Part shown: piece by piece, positions 46,649-54,391 of the stretch | Layout of the letters: every line of letters starts with the position of its first letter | Position numbering within the stretch: the stretch's first letter is position 1 | NCBI RefSeq assembly: GCF_018998565.1 | Contig: NZ_JAHNZO010000028.1 | Location: forward strand, 1 to 64,000 | Reading direction: 5' to 3' | Length of the DNA stretch: 64,000 nucleotides | Source: Paenibacillus oleatilyticus | GTDB lineage: Bacteria > Bacillota > Bacilli > Paenibacillales > NBRC-103111 | The notes under the pieces: model-generated | The model's input: only the letters and a program-made list of their open reading frames with translations | The model's database searches: none | What the model was told of the DNA's origin: nothing | Translations under genes and position numbers: made by a program

Positions 46649-47143
46649 CTACTTGTTCCTAGCTGCCTCATGAAGGATAGAAACGAATTTTTTTGCGTAG
46701 TTGCCAATCTTAACGCTAATTTCGGCCCGTATAAAATCTTTGGTCATCGTAAACCTCTCTTCGTGACCGCGGCAAACGAAGCGATAGTAAAGCGAAGTGT
46801 CGTCTTTTGATTCTTCGAATACACGAATATTTTGTTGGAAAAGGACTTTTTTTAATTTTTGCATATCCTCTCTCATGATTTTAACTAAAACCTTTGCAGT
46901 TGCGGTGTACAGCAATTTAAGCATTTGCGAGGATGCTTCCATTTCCCGACTTTTCTTCTCCACAATCTGGAGCGCAACTGAAAGAATAATGTAATCCCTC
47001 ATCGACTCGACTTCCTTATTCGTAGGAAGTTTCGATGGTAAGGAAGCAAGATTGCTCTGAATAGGTAGCGATTGTTCTTTATGTTGTGGAAGCATCATAC
47101 GGCTAGATTCCCACAATCCATTGCCTTCGAGTTTCTTGCTCAT
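46649..47143 (-). CDS. YolD-like protein carried by the element
   Basis: 164 residues from ATG 47143 (MSKKLEGNGLWESSRMMLPQHKEQSL), overlapping the polymerase stop by ATGA. It has the YolD signature KLxGNGxW...MMLPxH, then a helical domain with DYIILSVALQIV and CRGHEERFTM, similar to the host copy at 37645-38115. It is the last gene of a three-gene SOS-type operon. YolD-like proteins act with Y-family polymerases in an unknown way. Confidence 0.82.
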   Translation of the reverse strand: MSKKLEGNGLWESSRMMLPQHKEQSLPIQSNLASLPSKLPTNKEVESMRDYIILSVALQIVEKKSREMEASSQMLKLLYTATAKVLVKIMREDMQKLKKVLFQQNIRVFEESKDDTSLYYRFVCRGHEERFTMTKDFIRAEISVKIGNYAKKFVSILHEAARNK

Positions 47144-48408
47144 TTATAATGCCCCCCGATTTTCTGTGACCGCTCAAGCGCCTGCCCCGATGCTGTAAGT
47201 GATGAGGCCCTTATAATGGCGGCGCTGCCGTAGCGGTCCTTTATATGGTCCGTAACCTTATCCAGAGCCCGAGATTTCACCTGATCCTCAAAGAGTGTTA
47301 ATTGATACCCTTGATCCTCTACAAGGTTGCTAAGTGTTACCCCTATGCGACGAACCGGCATTTTATCCCAGAAACGATAAAAAAGTGTCTTGACGGCTTT
47401 GAAGACAGCATTGGTGCTGTTGGTTGGATCTGACATCTTCATTTGCCTAGAAAACCCTGTCGGGGCTTCGTAGGGGCTACACATACAGCTAACAGATACA
47501 ACCCAACCCATATACCCTTTATGTCGGCAGTCTCGGCAAACCTCCTCCGTAAGCTCCAATAAAATTGTCTCCACCTCACTATTTTCAATATAGTCTCTGG
47601 GCAAAGTCATCATATGGCCGACTGATTTAGGTGGCGTATTGAATGTACTAGGTGTTACAGGTGAGTCATCCAAGCCATTTGCAGTTCGCCACATGACTTC
47701 GGCATGGATATCACTTTGTTTACCGAAACGGGCTCGGAATTTTTCCTTAAGTCGTGGTAATGGGGTCCTTGCAATATCACCTATTGTAAACATCCCTAGT
47801 CTCGCAAAATGAGCCGTCATCCGTGATCCGACTCCGAACATTTTTTGTACCGGTTGAGGCCAGAGCAACGTCTCAATATCAGCTTTATTTAATGTAAAAA
47901 TTCCGGTTTCATTCTTTTTAGCCCACACGTCAGTGGCGATTTTTGAAAGTATCTTATTCGAACTAATGCCAAGCCTTACCCAGACCCCTGTTTGTTTGAG
48001 TACTTTTTGTTGAATGGATTGAGCGATGGTTATAGGATCTCCAAAGATAGACAGGCTACCGGAAATGTCAAGAAATTGTTCATCTATGGAAAATATCTCA
48101 ACAAGGTTAGTGTATTCTTTATAAATTTGTGTAATCATGAGGGATACATCAATATAATGCTGCATACGTGGGCGCATTACAACGAGCTCAGGACACTTTG
48201 CCAAGGCCTCACCTAATCGTTCTGCTGTAGTTACTCCGAAGCTTTTTGCAATAGGACAGGCAGCTAGAATAATACCAGAACGACGTGAGGGGTCACCTGC
48301 CACAGCAACGGGTTTGTTCTTATATTCCGGATGATCTGCTTTCTCTACGCTAGCGTAGAAACTGAGACAATCCGCCAATACAATGGTGTTTACGCTGTTT
48401 TTGTTCAC
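47140..48408 (-). CDS. Intact Y-family DNA polymerase (UvrX/DinB-like) carried by the element
   Basis: 422 residues from ATG 48408. The palm motifs are complete: VLADCLSFYAS with the first catalytic Asp at residue 13, and FSIDEQFLDISGS with the Asp-Glu pair near residue 108. Then come NKILSKIATDVWAKK, GVGSRMTAHFARLGMFTIGDIA (helix-hairpin-helix) and the little-finger domain. It carries out error-prone translesion synthesis. It overlaps the genes on both sides by four bases (ATGA). It is close in sequence to the host gene that the element destroys and likely replaces it. Confidence 0.93.
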   Translation of the reverse strand: MNKNSVNTIVLADCLSFYASVEKADHPEYKNKPVAVAGDPSRRSGIILAACPIAKSFGVTTAERLGEALAKCPELVVMRPRMQHYIDVSLMITQIYKEYTNLVEIFSIDEQFLDISGSLSIFGDPITIAQSIQQKVLKQTGVWVRLGISSNKILSKIATDVWAKKNETGIFTLNKADIETLLWPQPVQKMFGVGSRMTAHFARLGMFTIGDIARTPLPRLKEKFRARFGKQSDIHAEVMWRTANGLDDSPVTPSTFNTPPKSVGHMMTLPRDYIENSEVETILLELTEEVCRDCRHKGYMGWVVSVSCMCSPYEAPTGFSRQMKMSDPTNSTNAVFKAVKTLFYRFWDKMPVRRIGVTLSNLVEDQGYQLTLFEDQVKSRALDKVTDHIKDRYGSAAIIRASSLTASGQALERSQKIGGHYK

Positions 48409-48776
48409 CCTGTTCGCCTCCGCAAGTTCATAAGCAGGGTCATTAGCTCTGCTTTTACCAAGCTCCTTAACATCTTGAAATGATGGATATAGCCACGAAC
48501 TTTGTATTCAACCTCGATACCCGACGCATTCATTTCCGTGACTAAAATTTTTATATTCTCTTTCCTCATCCTGTTTTTAAGGCTCAGTAATTCGGAATAA
48601 ATTGTTTTTTCGATTTCCTTCAAATAAAAGATAACGTGATTGTAGACAATCCTATCCTTGTATATTTGTAGTTCATCGATATCTCTTGCCAGCATATCGA
48701 GCAATACAGGCAGCAATGTATAATCTTTGATGATTTGAATATCCTCTTCTGTTTCCATCTGCGGACCAATGCTCAT
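48405..48776 (-). CDS. Small YolD-related protein, first gene of the polymerase operon
   Basis: 123 residues from ATG 48776 (MSIGPQMETEEDIQIIKDYTLLP), SD-like GGTGGTG 5-12 nt upstream. It lacks the N-terminal GNGxW motif of YolD but shares the helical part: IIKDYTLLPVLLDML, RKENIKILVTEM and VRGYIHHFKMLRSLVKAELM line up with the same places in both YolD proteins of the window. The host operon has no visible counterpart. It is perhaps a third subunit or a regulator of the polymerase (inference). Confidence 0.7.
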   Translation of the reverse strand: MSIGPQMETEEDIQIIKDYTLLPVLLDMLARDIDELQIYKDRIVYNHVIFYLKEIEKTIYSELLSLKNRMRKENIKILVTEMNASGIEVEYKVRGYIHHFKMLRSLVKAELMTLLMNLRRRTG

Positions 48777-48795
48777 ATCTACACCACCATTTTTA

Positions 48796-48848
48796 CGAAC
48801 ATGTATTCTCATTTGATATTATACTACGAACATACATTTGTTATGCAA
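48796..48848 (-). promoter_or_regulatory. SOS promoter of the element's polymerase operon with two LexA-type boxes
   Basis: Minus-strand TTGCAT (48848-48843), 19-nt spacer, TATAAT (48823-48818). Plus-strand boxes CGAACATGTATTCT (48796-48809) and CGAACATACATTTG (48827-48840) each keep a perfect CGAAC half and the RNRY centre of the Bacillus LexA box CGAACRNRYGTTCG, with two mismatches in the other half. One box lies between -35 and -10 and the other just after -10, the same layout as the host promoter at 59809-59862. Confidence 0.75.
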
Positions 48849-49162
48849 GGGAGTTTTTATTGGGAATTATTTCTTATCAACTTCACATCGATAGGACTCG
48901 GTAAGGAGTGACTACCGAAGGGTTAAGTTGCTGTCACCGCAGTTCTTCTTTTTATTACTCAAATTTTGTTGTTTGGCAACCCGAGGGATTGAATATCGAC
49001 TGACCGGCTCCTTGCTTTTTAGCGTTGTAAGCTTTGCGGATGTTGATGTGACCAGCATGTGTAGAATGCAACCCTGGCATTTATGAAGCTTATTAATGGT
49101 AATAGTACAAAATATACCTTCATAAGTTTAAACAAAATGTTTTTATGGAGGGGGTGTTTGTT
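48849..49162. other. Intergenic region before the 915-residue gene
   Basis: About 310 bases. No RNA gene or strong promoter was recognised. The G-rich SD GGAGGGGG of the next gene is at 49147-49154. Confidence 0.5.
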
Positions 49163-51910
49163 TTGGCGTTTGATCCCAATCGCCCTATCTTTATATCGGA
49201 TACAACCACTCAAAACTGGGGGAATATCAAGGGGCAACAAATCCTCACAGCGCGGAGTGAAGAGCGGAGGGGCAGGAACTACGAGCTAGGGATAGAGTTG
49301 CTTGCACAGATAAATAATTTAATTAATAAGTGGGCTCAGCTCAAAATACTGGTTGATGCGAAGGCTTCCGCAGTGGTGCAGGCACAGATTCAAACACCGC
49401 TTGATTTGTTTGACGAAGCAGGGTTGGCCGTTCGATTGAGGGCTGTACTGGAGGCGGCTGTCGCTGTCGGACTAAGCATGAACATAACCATGGGGCAACT
49501 GGCTGAGATGCTCAAAGCAAAGCCGCAGGGTAGAGGTCTGTCTGGTCAGTTGCTTGAAATACTTCTGAACGAAACCCAGTTGGAGGGTGCCTTATTCGGG
49601 CAGTATGCTGTAGGTTTCATGGCGTATGCCAACTTCGTTACAGTCGGTTCTCTTCACAAGAATGAAAACTTCCCAGAGCCGGCATTTCAGTTCCTATATG
49701 AAGTAGGAATGGGATTCATCGTGGGGGGAGGATACCGCAGCTATATACATGTGGCTATGCCTCATCCAAGGCGACTCGTAGAGCTTTTTAGCAACAAGCT
49801 GATCGACGGAATCATCGGGAAGGCAATAGCTTCCCAACGAGACCAGGCTATCATGCTAGGGGCTATGCTCAGGATTGGGATCTTGGTTTCTTACGAAATC
49901 AGTGATCAACTAAGCAGCGAAATAAGCATCAATACAGATGAAATTGCCCGAAAAGTCGTCACTATTGTATGGAGACAATTACAACGAGTGGTTTTCCTGC
50001 AGATGGGTTTATTTTTCCGCAATCAGGTAGTCAGTCTGCTGAATCGTTCGGGTCTCCCTTCGGACCAGACCGCTCCTGTCCTCCGCTCACTTCAGGATAT
50101 TCAACCACTGCAATTCCCATCGTATTCGTCTGAGATGTTCACATCGGTAACGCATCTCGCTAGTTCCATACAGGAGGAAGCAAAGAAGCAAGATATGCTC
50201 GCAGCCGTTTCTGCCTTATGGGCAGCGGCTTATTTTATCACTTCAACGTCACAGGATACTGGAGGTATCAGCTTTCCCGAGTTTTCTGGTGCGTTACCTA
50301 CACAATTCTCGCTAGAGGTCAGGCACTGGATTAATACTAGCTTAAACCGTGATAAGGACGCCAGTCTCACCCAGAAAGATCTGTTGCGTTTCCTGCTTGA
50401 TAAGCCTGTAGCATCTGCTCTACAAGGGGCGGAGAACATATCTGATATTGGCAAAATTGTGGGGCCTACCATCGGGAGCGATGCACAGCAGGGTATCCAA
50501 AGGCTGTTTAGCACACAGGCGGAGCTGACCTCGACAGGAGGCTTCAGGACAGTGCTAAGTACCATGAGCAGACCCTTTGATGACTACGTGGATCGAGAAA
50601 TTAGCGGTAGGTCAGAGGCAATCTCTAACGTACTGTTCGACGAGCCGGAAATTGTAGTGTTGTTTCAGCGGGGGCTCGTTCCGGGCATTCAGATTGTATC
50701 GGATATTTTGTTACCGGAGGTGGCCAAAGGGTTTCAAAACTATGATCGGAAAACGATGCAGGAGATGCTTTCCGGCGCACTCTTGACGATGCTTGGCCGC
50801 AGTGTTGTCTATGTCATGGGTACCCTGACTTCGGTGGTAAACACTCGGATTGAGAATATATTGCGGGATGCAGCACGAAACGTAACCAGTGTTCTTAAGC
50901 CCTTAGGCGTTCAAGACATTGTCAGGAAGCCGCTGGAGGAAGCCGTCAAGATTATTGCAGACCAGTTAGCACCATTACCGGCTAATGTACAGAACCAGCT
51001 ATTTGAAAGAGCAGCCAACTTAGTATCTCCTATTGAAGGTAATGCGGTGGAATATGCGAACCGGTTAAAAAATGATGTCAAATATATGCCGCAACTCGAT
51101 GAGATTGAGGGGATCGCGAAATTGCTACTTCAGCATTTGTCCGGTAATATGATCAATTTCGCGGTGAAGCTCATTCCTGCCTTGTTCCAAGCCCTAATCG
51201 ACGAGCTGCTAGAAAAGATTGAACAACTATTAGGCGAGCTTAACAAAATACTTGATACCTTCGTTGAGATCATTAAAAACATTGTGACTAAAAAAATACT
51301 CGACCAATTAGTGGGCCCCTTCCTCGAGCTGGCTAAGAACTCTGCAGAAGTCCTAAGCTTCAACATATTCGATCTCATTGGGGCTGGTCAAGTGAAGGCT
51401 GCCTTCTTCAAAGCCTTGGACGGGGCCGTGAGATCTGCCGTTGAACGAGATATTTTACCTATCATCCTGCTGCCAGTCAATGCCCTTAAGCTTGATCCCC
51501 GTAAAATCGTAGATACCTTCCGGGGCGTGTCCGATTTATCTTTTGACACATTTGATAGGCTGTTTACCAATCAGATTTTCGAACAAATCGAAACCCAACT
51601 CAGCAAGGCACTTAGGATGAAAAGGATCGGATTAGATCTAGAGGTTCCCGTTTCCTTTAGTGTACCTTTGCCTTGGCCTCTGGGGGAACAGTCTATCTCA
51701 CATACGTTCAGATTAGCGGATCTCGTGATGCCCTCCTCCCAAGTTCTTAATCTGATTATGAAGGTGATTCGTGATAATTTCCGGTTCGCACAACATGATA
51801 ATCAGTTCAGTCTGCTGGTACGTTTGATTCAGCAGGTACTTACATTCCAAGACCGGATTAATCAGCTTCAACAGGAAAAGCTTCAGGCGCTTCAGAAATA
51901 CAGCAGTTAA
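49163..51910 (+). CDS. Large helical protein of unknown function
   Basis: 915 residues from TTG 49163 (MAFDPNRPIFISDTTTQNWG), chosen because GGAGGGGG lies 8 nt upstream; ATG 49145 would be read through that SD. No signal peptide. Almost entirely amphipathic helices: a long alpha region with small hydrophobic stretches (AAVAVGLSMNITMGQLAEML, FIVGGGYRSYIHVAM), a helix-rich middle rich in Leu/Ile/Lys (about 690-760, ELLEKIEQLLGELNKIL), and a C-terminal segment with PVSFSVPLPWPLGE. No family is recognised. Weaker AT bias than neighbours. It stands alone between terminators. Possible roles, a scaffold or membrane-associated structural protein, are guesses. Confidence 0.65.
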   Translation: MAFDPNRPIFISDTTTQNWGNIKGQQILTARSEERRGRNYELGIELLAQINNLINKWAQLKILVDAKASAVVQAQIQTPLDLFDEAGLAVRLRAVLEAAVAVGLSMNITMGQLAEMLKAKPQGRGLSGQLLEILLNETQLEGALFGQYAVGFMAYANFVTVGSLHKNENFPEPAFQFLYEVGMGFIVGGGYRSYIHVAMPHPRRLVELFSNKLIDGIIGKAIASQRDQAIMLGAMLRIGILVSYEISDQLSSEISINTDEIARKVVTIVWRQLQRVVFLQMGLFFRNQVVSLLNRSGLPSDQTAPVLRSLQDIQPLQFPSYSSEMFTSVTHLASSIQEEAKKQDMLAAVSALWAAAYFITSTSQDTGGISFPEFSGALPTQFSLEVRHWINTSLNRDKDASLTQKDLLRFLLDKPVASALQGAENISDIGKIVGPTIGSDAQQGIQRLFSTQAELTSTGGFRTVLSTMSRPFDDYVDREISGRSEAISNVLFDEPEIVVLFQRGLVPGIQIVSDILLPEVAKGFQNYDRKTMQEMLSGALLTMLGRSVVYVMGTLTSVVNTRIENILRDAARNVTSVLKPLGVQDIVRKPLEEAVKIIADQLAPLPANVQNQLFERAANLVSPIEGNAVEYANRLKNDVKYMPQLDEIEGIAKLLLQHLSGNMINFAVKLIPALFQALIDELLEKIEQLLGELNKILDTFVEIIKNIVTKKILDQLVGPFLELAKNSAEVLSFNIFDLIGAGQVKAAFFKALDGAVRSAVERDILPIILLPVNALKLDPRKIVDTFRGVSDLSFDTFDRLFTNQIFEQIETQLSKALRMKRIGLDLEVPVSFSVPLPWPLGEQSISHTFRLADLVMPSSQVLNLIMKVIRDNFRFAQHDNQFSLLVRLIQQVLTFQDRINQLQQEKLQALQKYSS

Positions 51911-51980
51911 TTTAATAGCTGCGAGCATTTAACTGAAAGAGGTAAGGTTCATATTAGGTTACAATAATATTATCTCACTA

Positions 51981-52005
51981 AAGACTGCATGAATCGCGGT
52001 CTTTT
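51981..52005 (+). terminator. Terminator after the 915-residue gene
   Basis: AAGACTGC-atgaatc-GCGGTCTT followed by TTCG, 70 nt after the stop. Confidence 0.6.
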
Positions 52006-52326
52006 CGTGTTATGGGATAAAATTGTTGTCGTAGCTAAAGCTAAATCAGGTAGACTTCACCAAGGCTAGAGCGCTCGTACGAGCAGCATGCACTGACGAT
52101 CCGCATAACAGCACACACATAGGGCTGCGATTTCGGCTGAGTGGTGGCAGATAATAGCGCGTACCAGCGTAGTTGAGCCAAGTGTAAACATTTGGATAGA
52201 AACGCAAATTCCTAACTGGTGAAAGGGATTTTTATGGTACTCAACATAATCAATCCCAGCAGTTACAGACTACATCTTTAGTGATCACATTTTACGATAG
52301 TGATAACCTTTTAAAAATAAACTTAC
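52006..52326. other. Gene-free region
   Basis: About 320 bases with balanced composition. I see no ORF with an SD, no tRNA-like fold and no clear repeat; it may be a relic of earlier cargo. Confidence 0.5.
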
Positions 52327-52368
52327 AAAAGAACAGCTACTTCCTAGGTTGGAAGTAGCTGTTCTTTT
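52327..52368. terminator. Perfect 18-bp bidirectional terminator overlapping the DGQHR gene stop
   Basis: AAAAGAACAGCTACTTCC and its exact reverse complement enclose TAGGTT. On the minus strand the stem encodes the last codons and stop of the DGQHR gene. T tracts lie on both sides. Confidence 0.9.
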
Positions 52369-53336
52369 AAGTCTAAAGCAAGAGATCTTGATCCACTTAA
52401 GCCTTTGATATATTTAAGTGGCCCATTAGATGACCAGTCAACAGACAGCTTATCCACATATTTAATAATAGCAGCATGATCTATCTGTTTCTTTCCCTCT
52501 GGGAGACACTTGCTCAATACATAACTTCCTGTAATTGAAAGAGCATCGAGGCAAACAATATGAGTTAACCGATATTCCTTGTAGTTAGTCCACTCAGTGG
52601 GAAATTTCTCTTTTATAGAATTATAGTATGACATGGCAAGTAACAATTTTTCTTCTTTTGACAATCGGGAGAGTTTGCTATCTGCAGTAAGCATATGAAG
52701 GGCTCTATACACGTTTTGAAGCGTAATATGACGTCCCTTGCTGCGTTTACCAATAATACTCCCAATGTGGTAAAACGGGCTCTCTTTCCGGACCATCATT
52801 TCCGTGGCAACCCAACTGATTTCGTCAGAGTCACGGCGAAGGAATTTACTCAGCGATGAACCGATCCCTTTTGCTTTCGTGTTAATGGTATCAAATAGTT
52901 TCACTTCCTCATCTTCATCAAGACAATGGAAAGCCAGAAAGGGTACGTTGATCTCAGAATTAGTATCTAGGATATATTGTTTAATTCCTCCCATTCTGTG
53001 CTGTCCATCCATCAGTGAAGCTTTACCCTTACAAAGCAGACGGCCATAAGCAGGGCGTTCTCGATCATAACAAATAAACTCCCAATTCGAAGCTGCATTA
53101 AGCAGTATTGGTGTAAATAGAGCGTCTTCTCCTTGTGATAAATAATTGGCAAAATCATTACATCGTTTAGAATCGACTGGCCTCTGATACCCTTTACCCG
53201 AGGGTAAGTCATAGGGTTTTACGAAGATTAGATTAAGTCCTATAGTCGCAGGGAAATGACTCTGGTAAGCAACTTTGCCTCGTATTTTGCATTGTAAGAC
53301 ATTTTCAATTACTACTTGACTAGGGAGTAAATCCAT
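52344..53336 (-). CDS. DGQHR-domain protein, DndB-like
   Basis: 330 residues from ATG 53336 (MDLLPSQVVIENVLQCKIRGK), SD AAGGAG. The hallmark MDGQHRMGG lies at 109-117 (DGQHR 110-114), preceded by GYQRPVDSKRCNDFANYL and followed by FDTINTKAKGIGSSL, both as in DndB proteins. DndB binds DNA and regulates phosphorothioate modification genes, but no dndCDE genes are present, so this is a stand-alone member. Divergent from an XRE regulator, a pairing that suggests a regulatory switch or a small defence unit. Promoter at 53377-53405. Confidence 0.82.
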   Translation of the reverse strand: MDLLPSQVVIENVLQCKIRGKVAYQSHFPATIGLNLIFVKPYDLPSGKGYQRPVDSKRCNDFANYLSQGEDALFTPILLNAASNWEFICYDRERPAYGRLLCKGKASLMDGQHRMGGIKQYILDTNSEINVPFLAFHCLDEDEEVKLFDTINTKAKGIGSSLSKFLRRDSDEISWVATEMMVRKESPFYHIGSIIGKRSKGRHITLQNVYRALHMLTADSKLSRLSKEEKLLLAMSYYNSIKEKFPTEWTNYKEYRLTHIVCLDALSITGSYVLSKCLPEGKKQIDHAAIIKYVDKLSVDWSSNGPLKYIKGLSGSRSLALDLKEQLLPT

Positions 53337-53376
53337 AGAAGTGCGCTCCTTGTATTTTCATAGTTCCAATATTTTT

Positions 53377-53405
53377 AATATAGTTCTTATAACATATAAA
53401 ATCAA
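53377..53405 (-). promoter_or_regulatory. Sigma-A promoter of the DGQHR gene
   Basis: Minus-strand TTGATT (53405-53400), 17-nt spacer, TATATT (53382-53377), 41 nt before the ATG. It lies in the divergent region shared with the XRE gene, so XRE binding here is plausible. Confidence 0.7.
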
Positions 53406-53479
53406 ATGGATATATATAGTATGAGTGTATTCAATTAATACTTTGACTTACCTACTCTTATGTAGAGGTGGTCAATGTG

Positions 53480-53827
53480 GTGAAATTAGCTGAACATGTT
53501 GGTGCTAAGATCCGTATATTCAGAAAAAACAGAGGACTCACACAGGAAAAAATGGGGGAAATGGCAGAAATTCCTCAATCGTATATAGGTGGTATAGAAC
53601 GGGGGGAAAAAAACGTATCTCTAGATACAATTGAGCGGATTGCCGCAGCCTTAGACATCGATCCATCAGAATTATTTAAATCGTATTATAAATCAACTAA
53701 AGATCAGCTCGAAAAAGATAAAATTCTTGATTCTATTTCAATATCCTTAAGCAATCGCACGATTACAGAAATAGAGGTAATTAAAAGATTAGTTCTAGAT
53801 GTAATTAGAGTGTTTGATACAAAATAG
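53480..53827 (+). CDS. XRE-family helix-turn-helix regulator
   Basis: 115 residues from GTG 53480 (MKLAEHVGAKIRIFRKNRGLTQEKMGEMA), AGAGGTG 9 nt upstream; GTG 53477 is also possible. The Cro/C1-type HTH spans about 7-62 (LTQEKMGEMAEIPQSYIGGIERGEKNVSLDTIERIAAALDI), followed by a short helical tail that could mediate dimerisation. It resembles controller proteins of restriction-modification and mobile elements. Probably regulates itself and the divergent DGQHR gene. Confidence 0.88.
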   Translation: MKLAEHVGAKIRIFRKNRGLTQEKMGEMAEIPQSYIGGIERGEKNVSLDTIERIAAALDIDPSELFKSYYKSTKDQLEKDKILDSISISLSNRTITEIEVIKRLVLDVIRVFDTK

Positions 53828-53900
53828 ATAAACTGGCTTTTTTGAACAATTGAACAAAAAAGTCTCCGGGTTACCATGGGGGGTATGTAAGTCATTGCAT

Positions 53901-53943
53901 AAAAAGCCGAGCAAGTTTGCATATAATACAATGCCCGGCTTGT
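53901..53943 (-). terminator. Terminator of the recombinase operon
   Basis: On the minus strand AAGCCGGGC...GCTCGGCTT with one bulge, followed by TTTTATGC, about 65 nt after the tnpC stop. Confidence 0.6.
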
Positions 53944-54007
53944 TTCCGAATTTCACTGAAATAATCAGTATTTTAATTTCAATAATGCCGTTGATACTAT
54001 TCAATTT

Positions 54008-54391
54008 TTAAATTTCATCATACAACTTCCCAAAATGTACCTTCATTTGTTCTTTAAGCTGCTTATTTTCCTTTTCAAGGTCGCTGACTCTTTTTCTAAG
54101 AGATGCAATGATAACATCCTTCGAGGCATCACTCATATTTCGTTTTACTTGCTTGGGGGAAGATAAACCCATTTGTTGTTTCCGTAATGTCTCTATTCTT
54201 TCTCGCAAATCCTTATTTTTATAGATAAACCCTTTTGAGATCTTCGCTTCTTCTGAAACTGTATTGAAGTTTATTTTCATTTGTTTTTTGATCATCGTAC
54301 GGAGAGCTTCTTCTACTTTTTTAATGGACATCTCTGTTTTGGCTTTTGCATGGACGAGAAGCCCCGAGTAATTTGGATTATTATTTGCCAT
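54008..54391 (-). CDS. tnpC: Tn554-type transposition protein TnpC (DUF6262-like)
   Basis: 127 residues; Tn554 TnpC is about 125. MANNNPNYSGLLVHAKAKTEMSIKKVEEAL with a helix-turn-helix-like NFNTVSEEAKISKGFIYKNKDLRERI at about 40-65 and a C-terminal coiled coil (SLRKRVSDLEKENKQLKEQM). In Tn554, TnpC is not essential but aids efficiency and orientation. It overlaps the stop of the second tnpB by one base. Confidence 0.85.
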   Translation of the reverse strand: MANNNPNYSGLLVHAKAKTEMSIKKVEEALRTMIKKQMKINFNTVSEEAKISKGFIYKNKDLRERIETLRKQQMGLSSPKQVKRNMSDASKDVIIASLRKRVSDLEKENKQLKEQMKVHFGKLYDEI

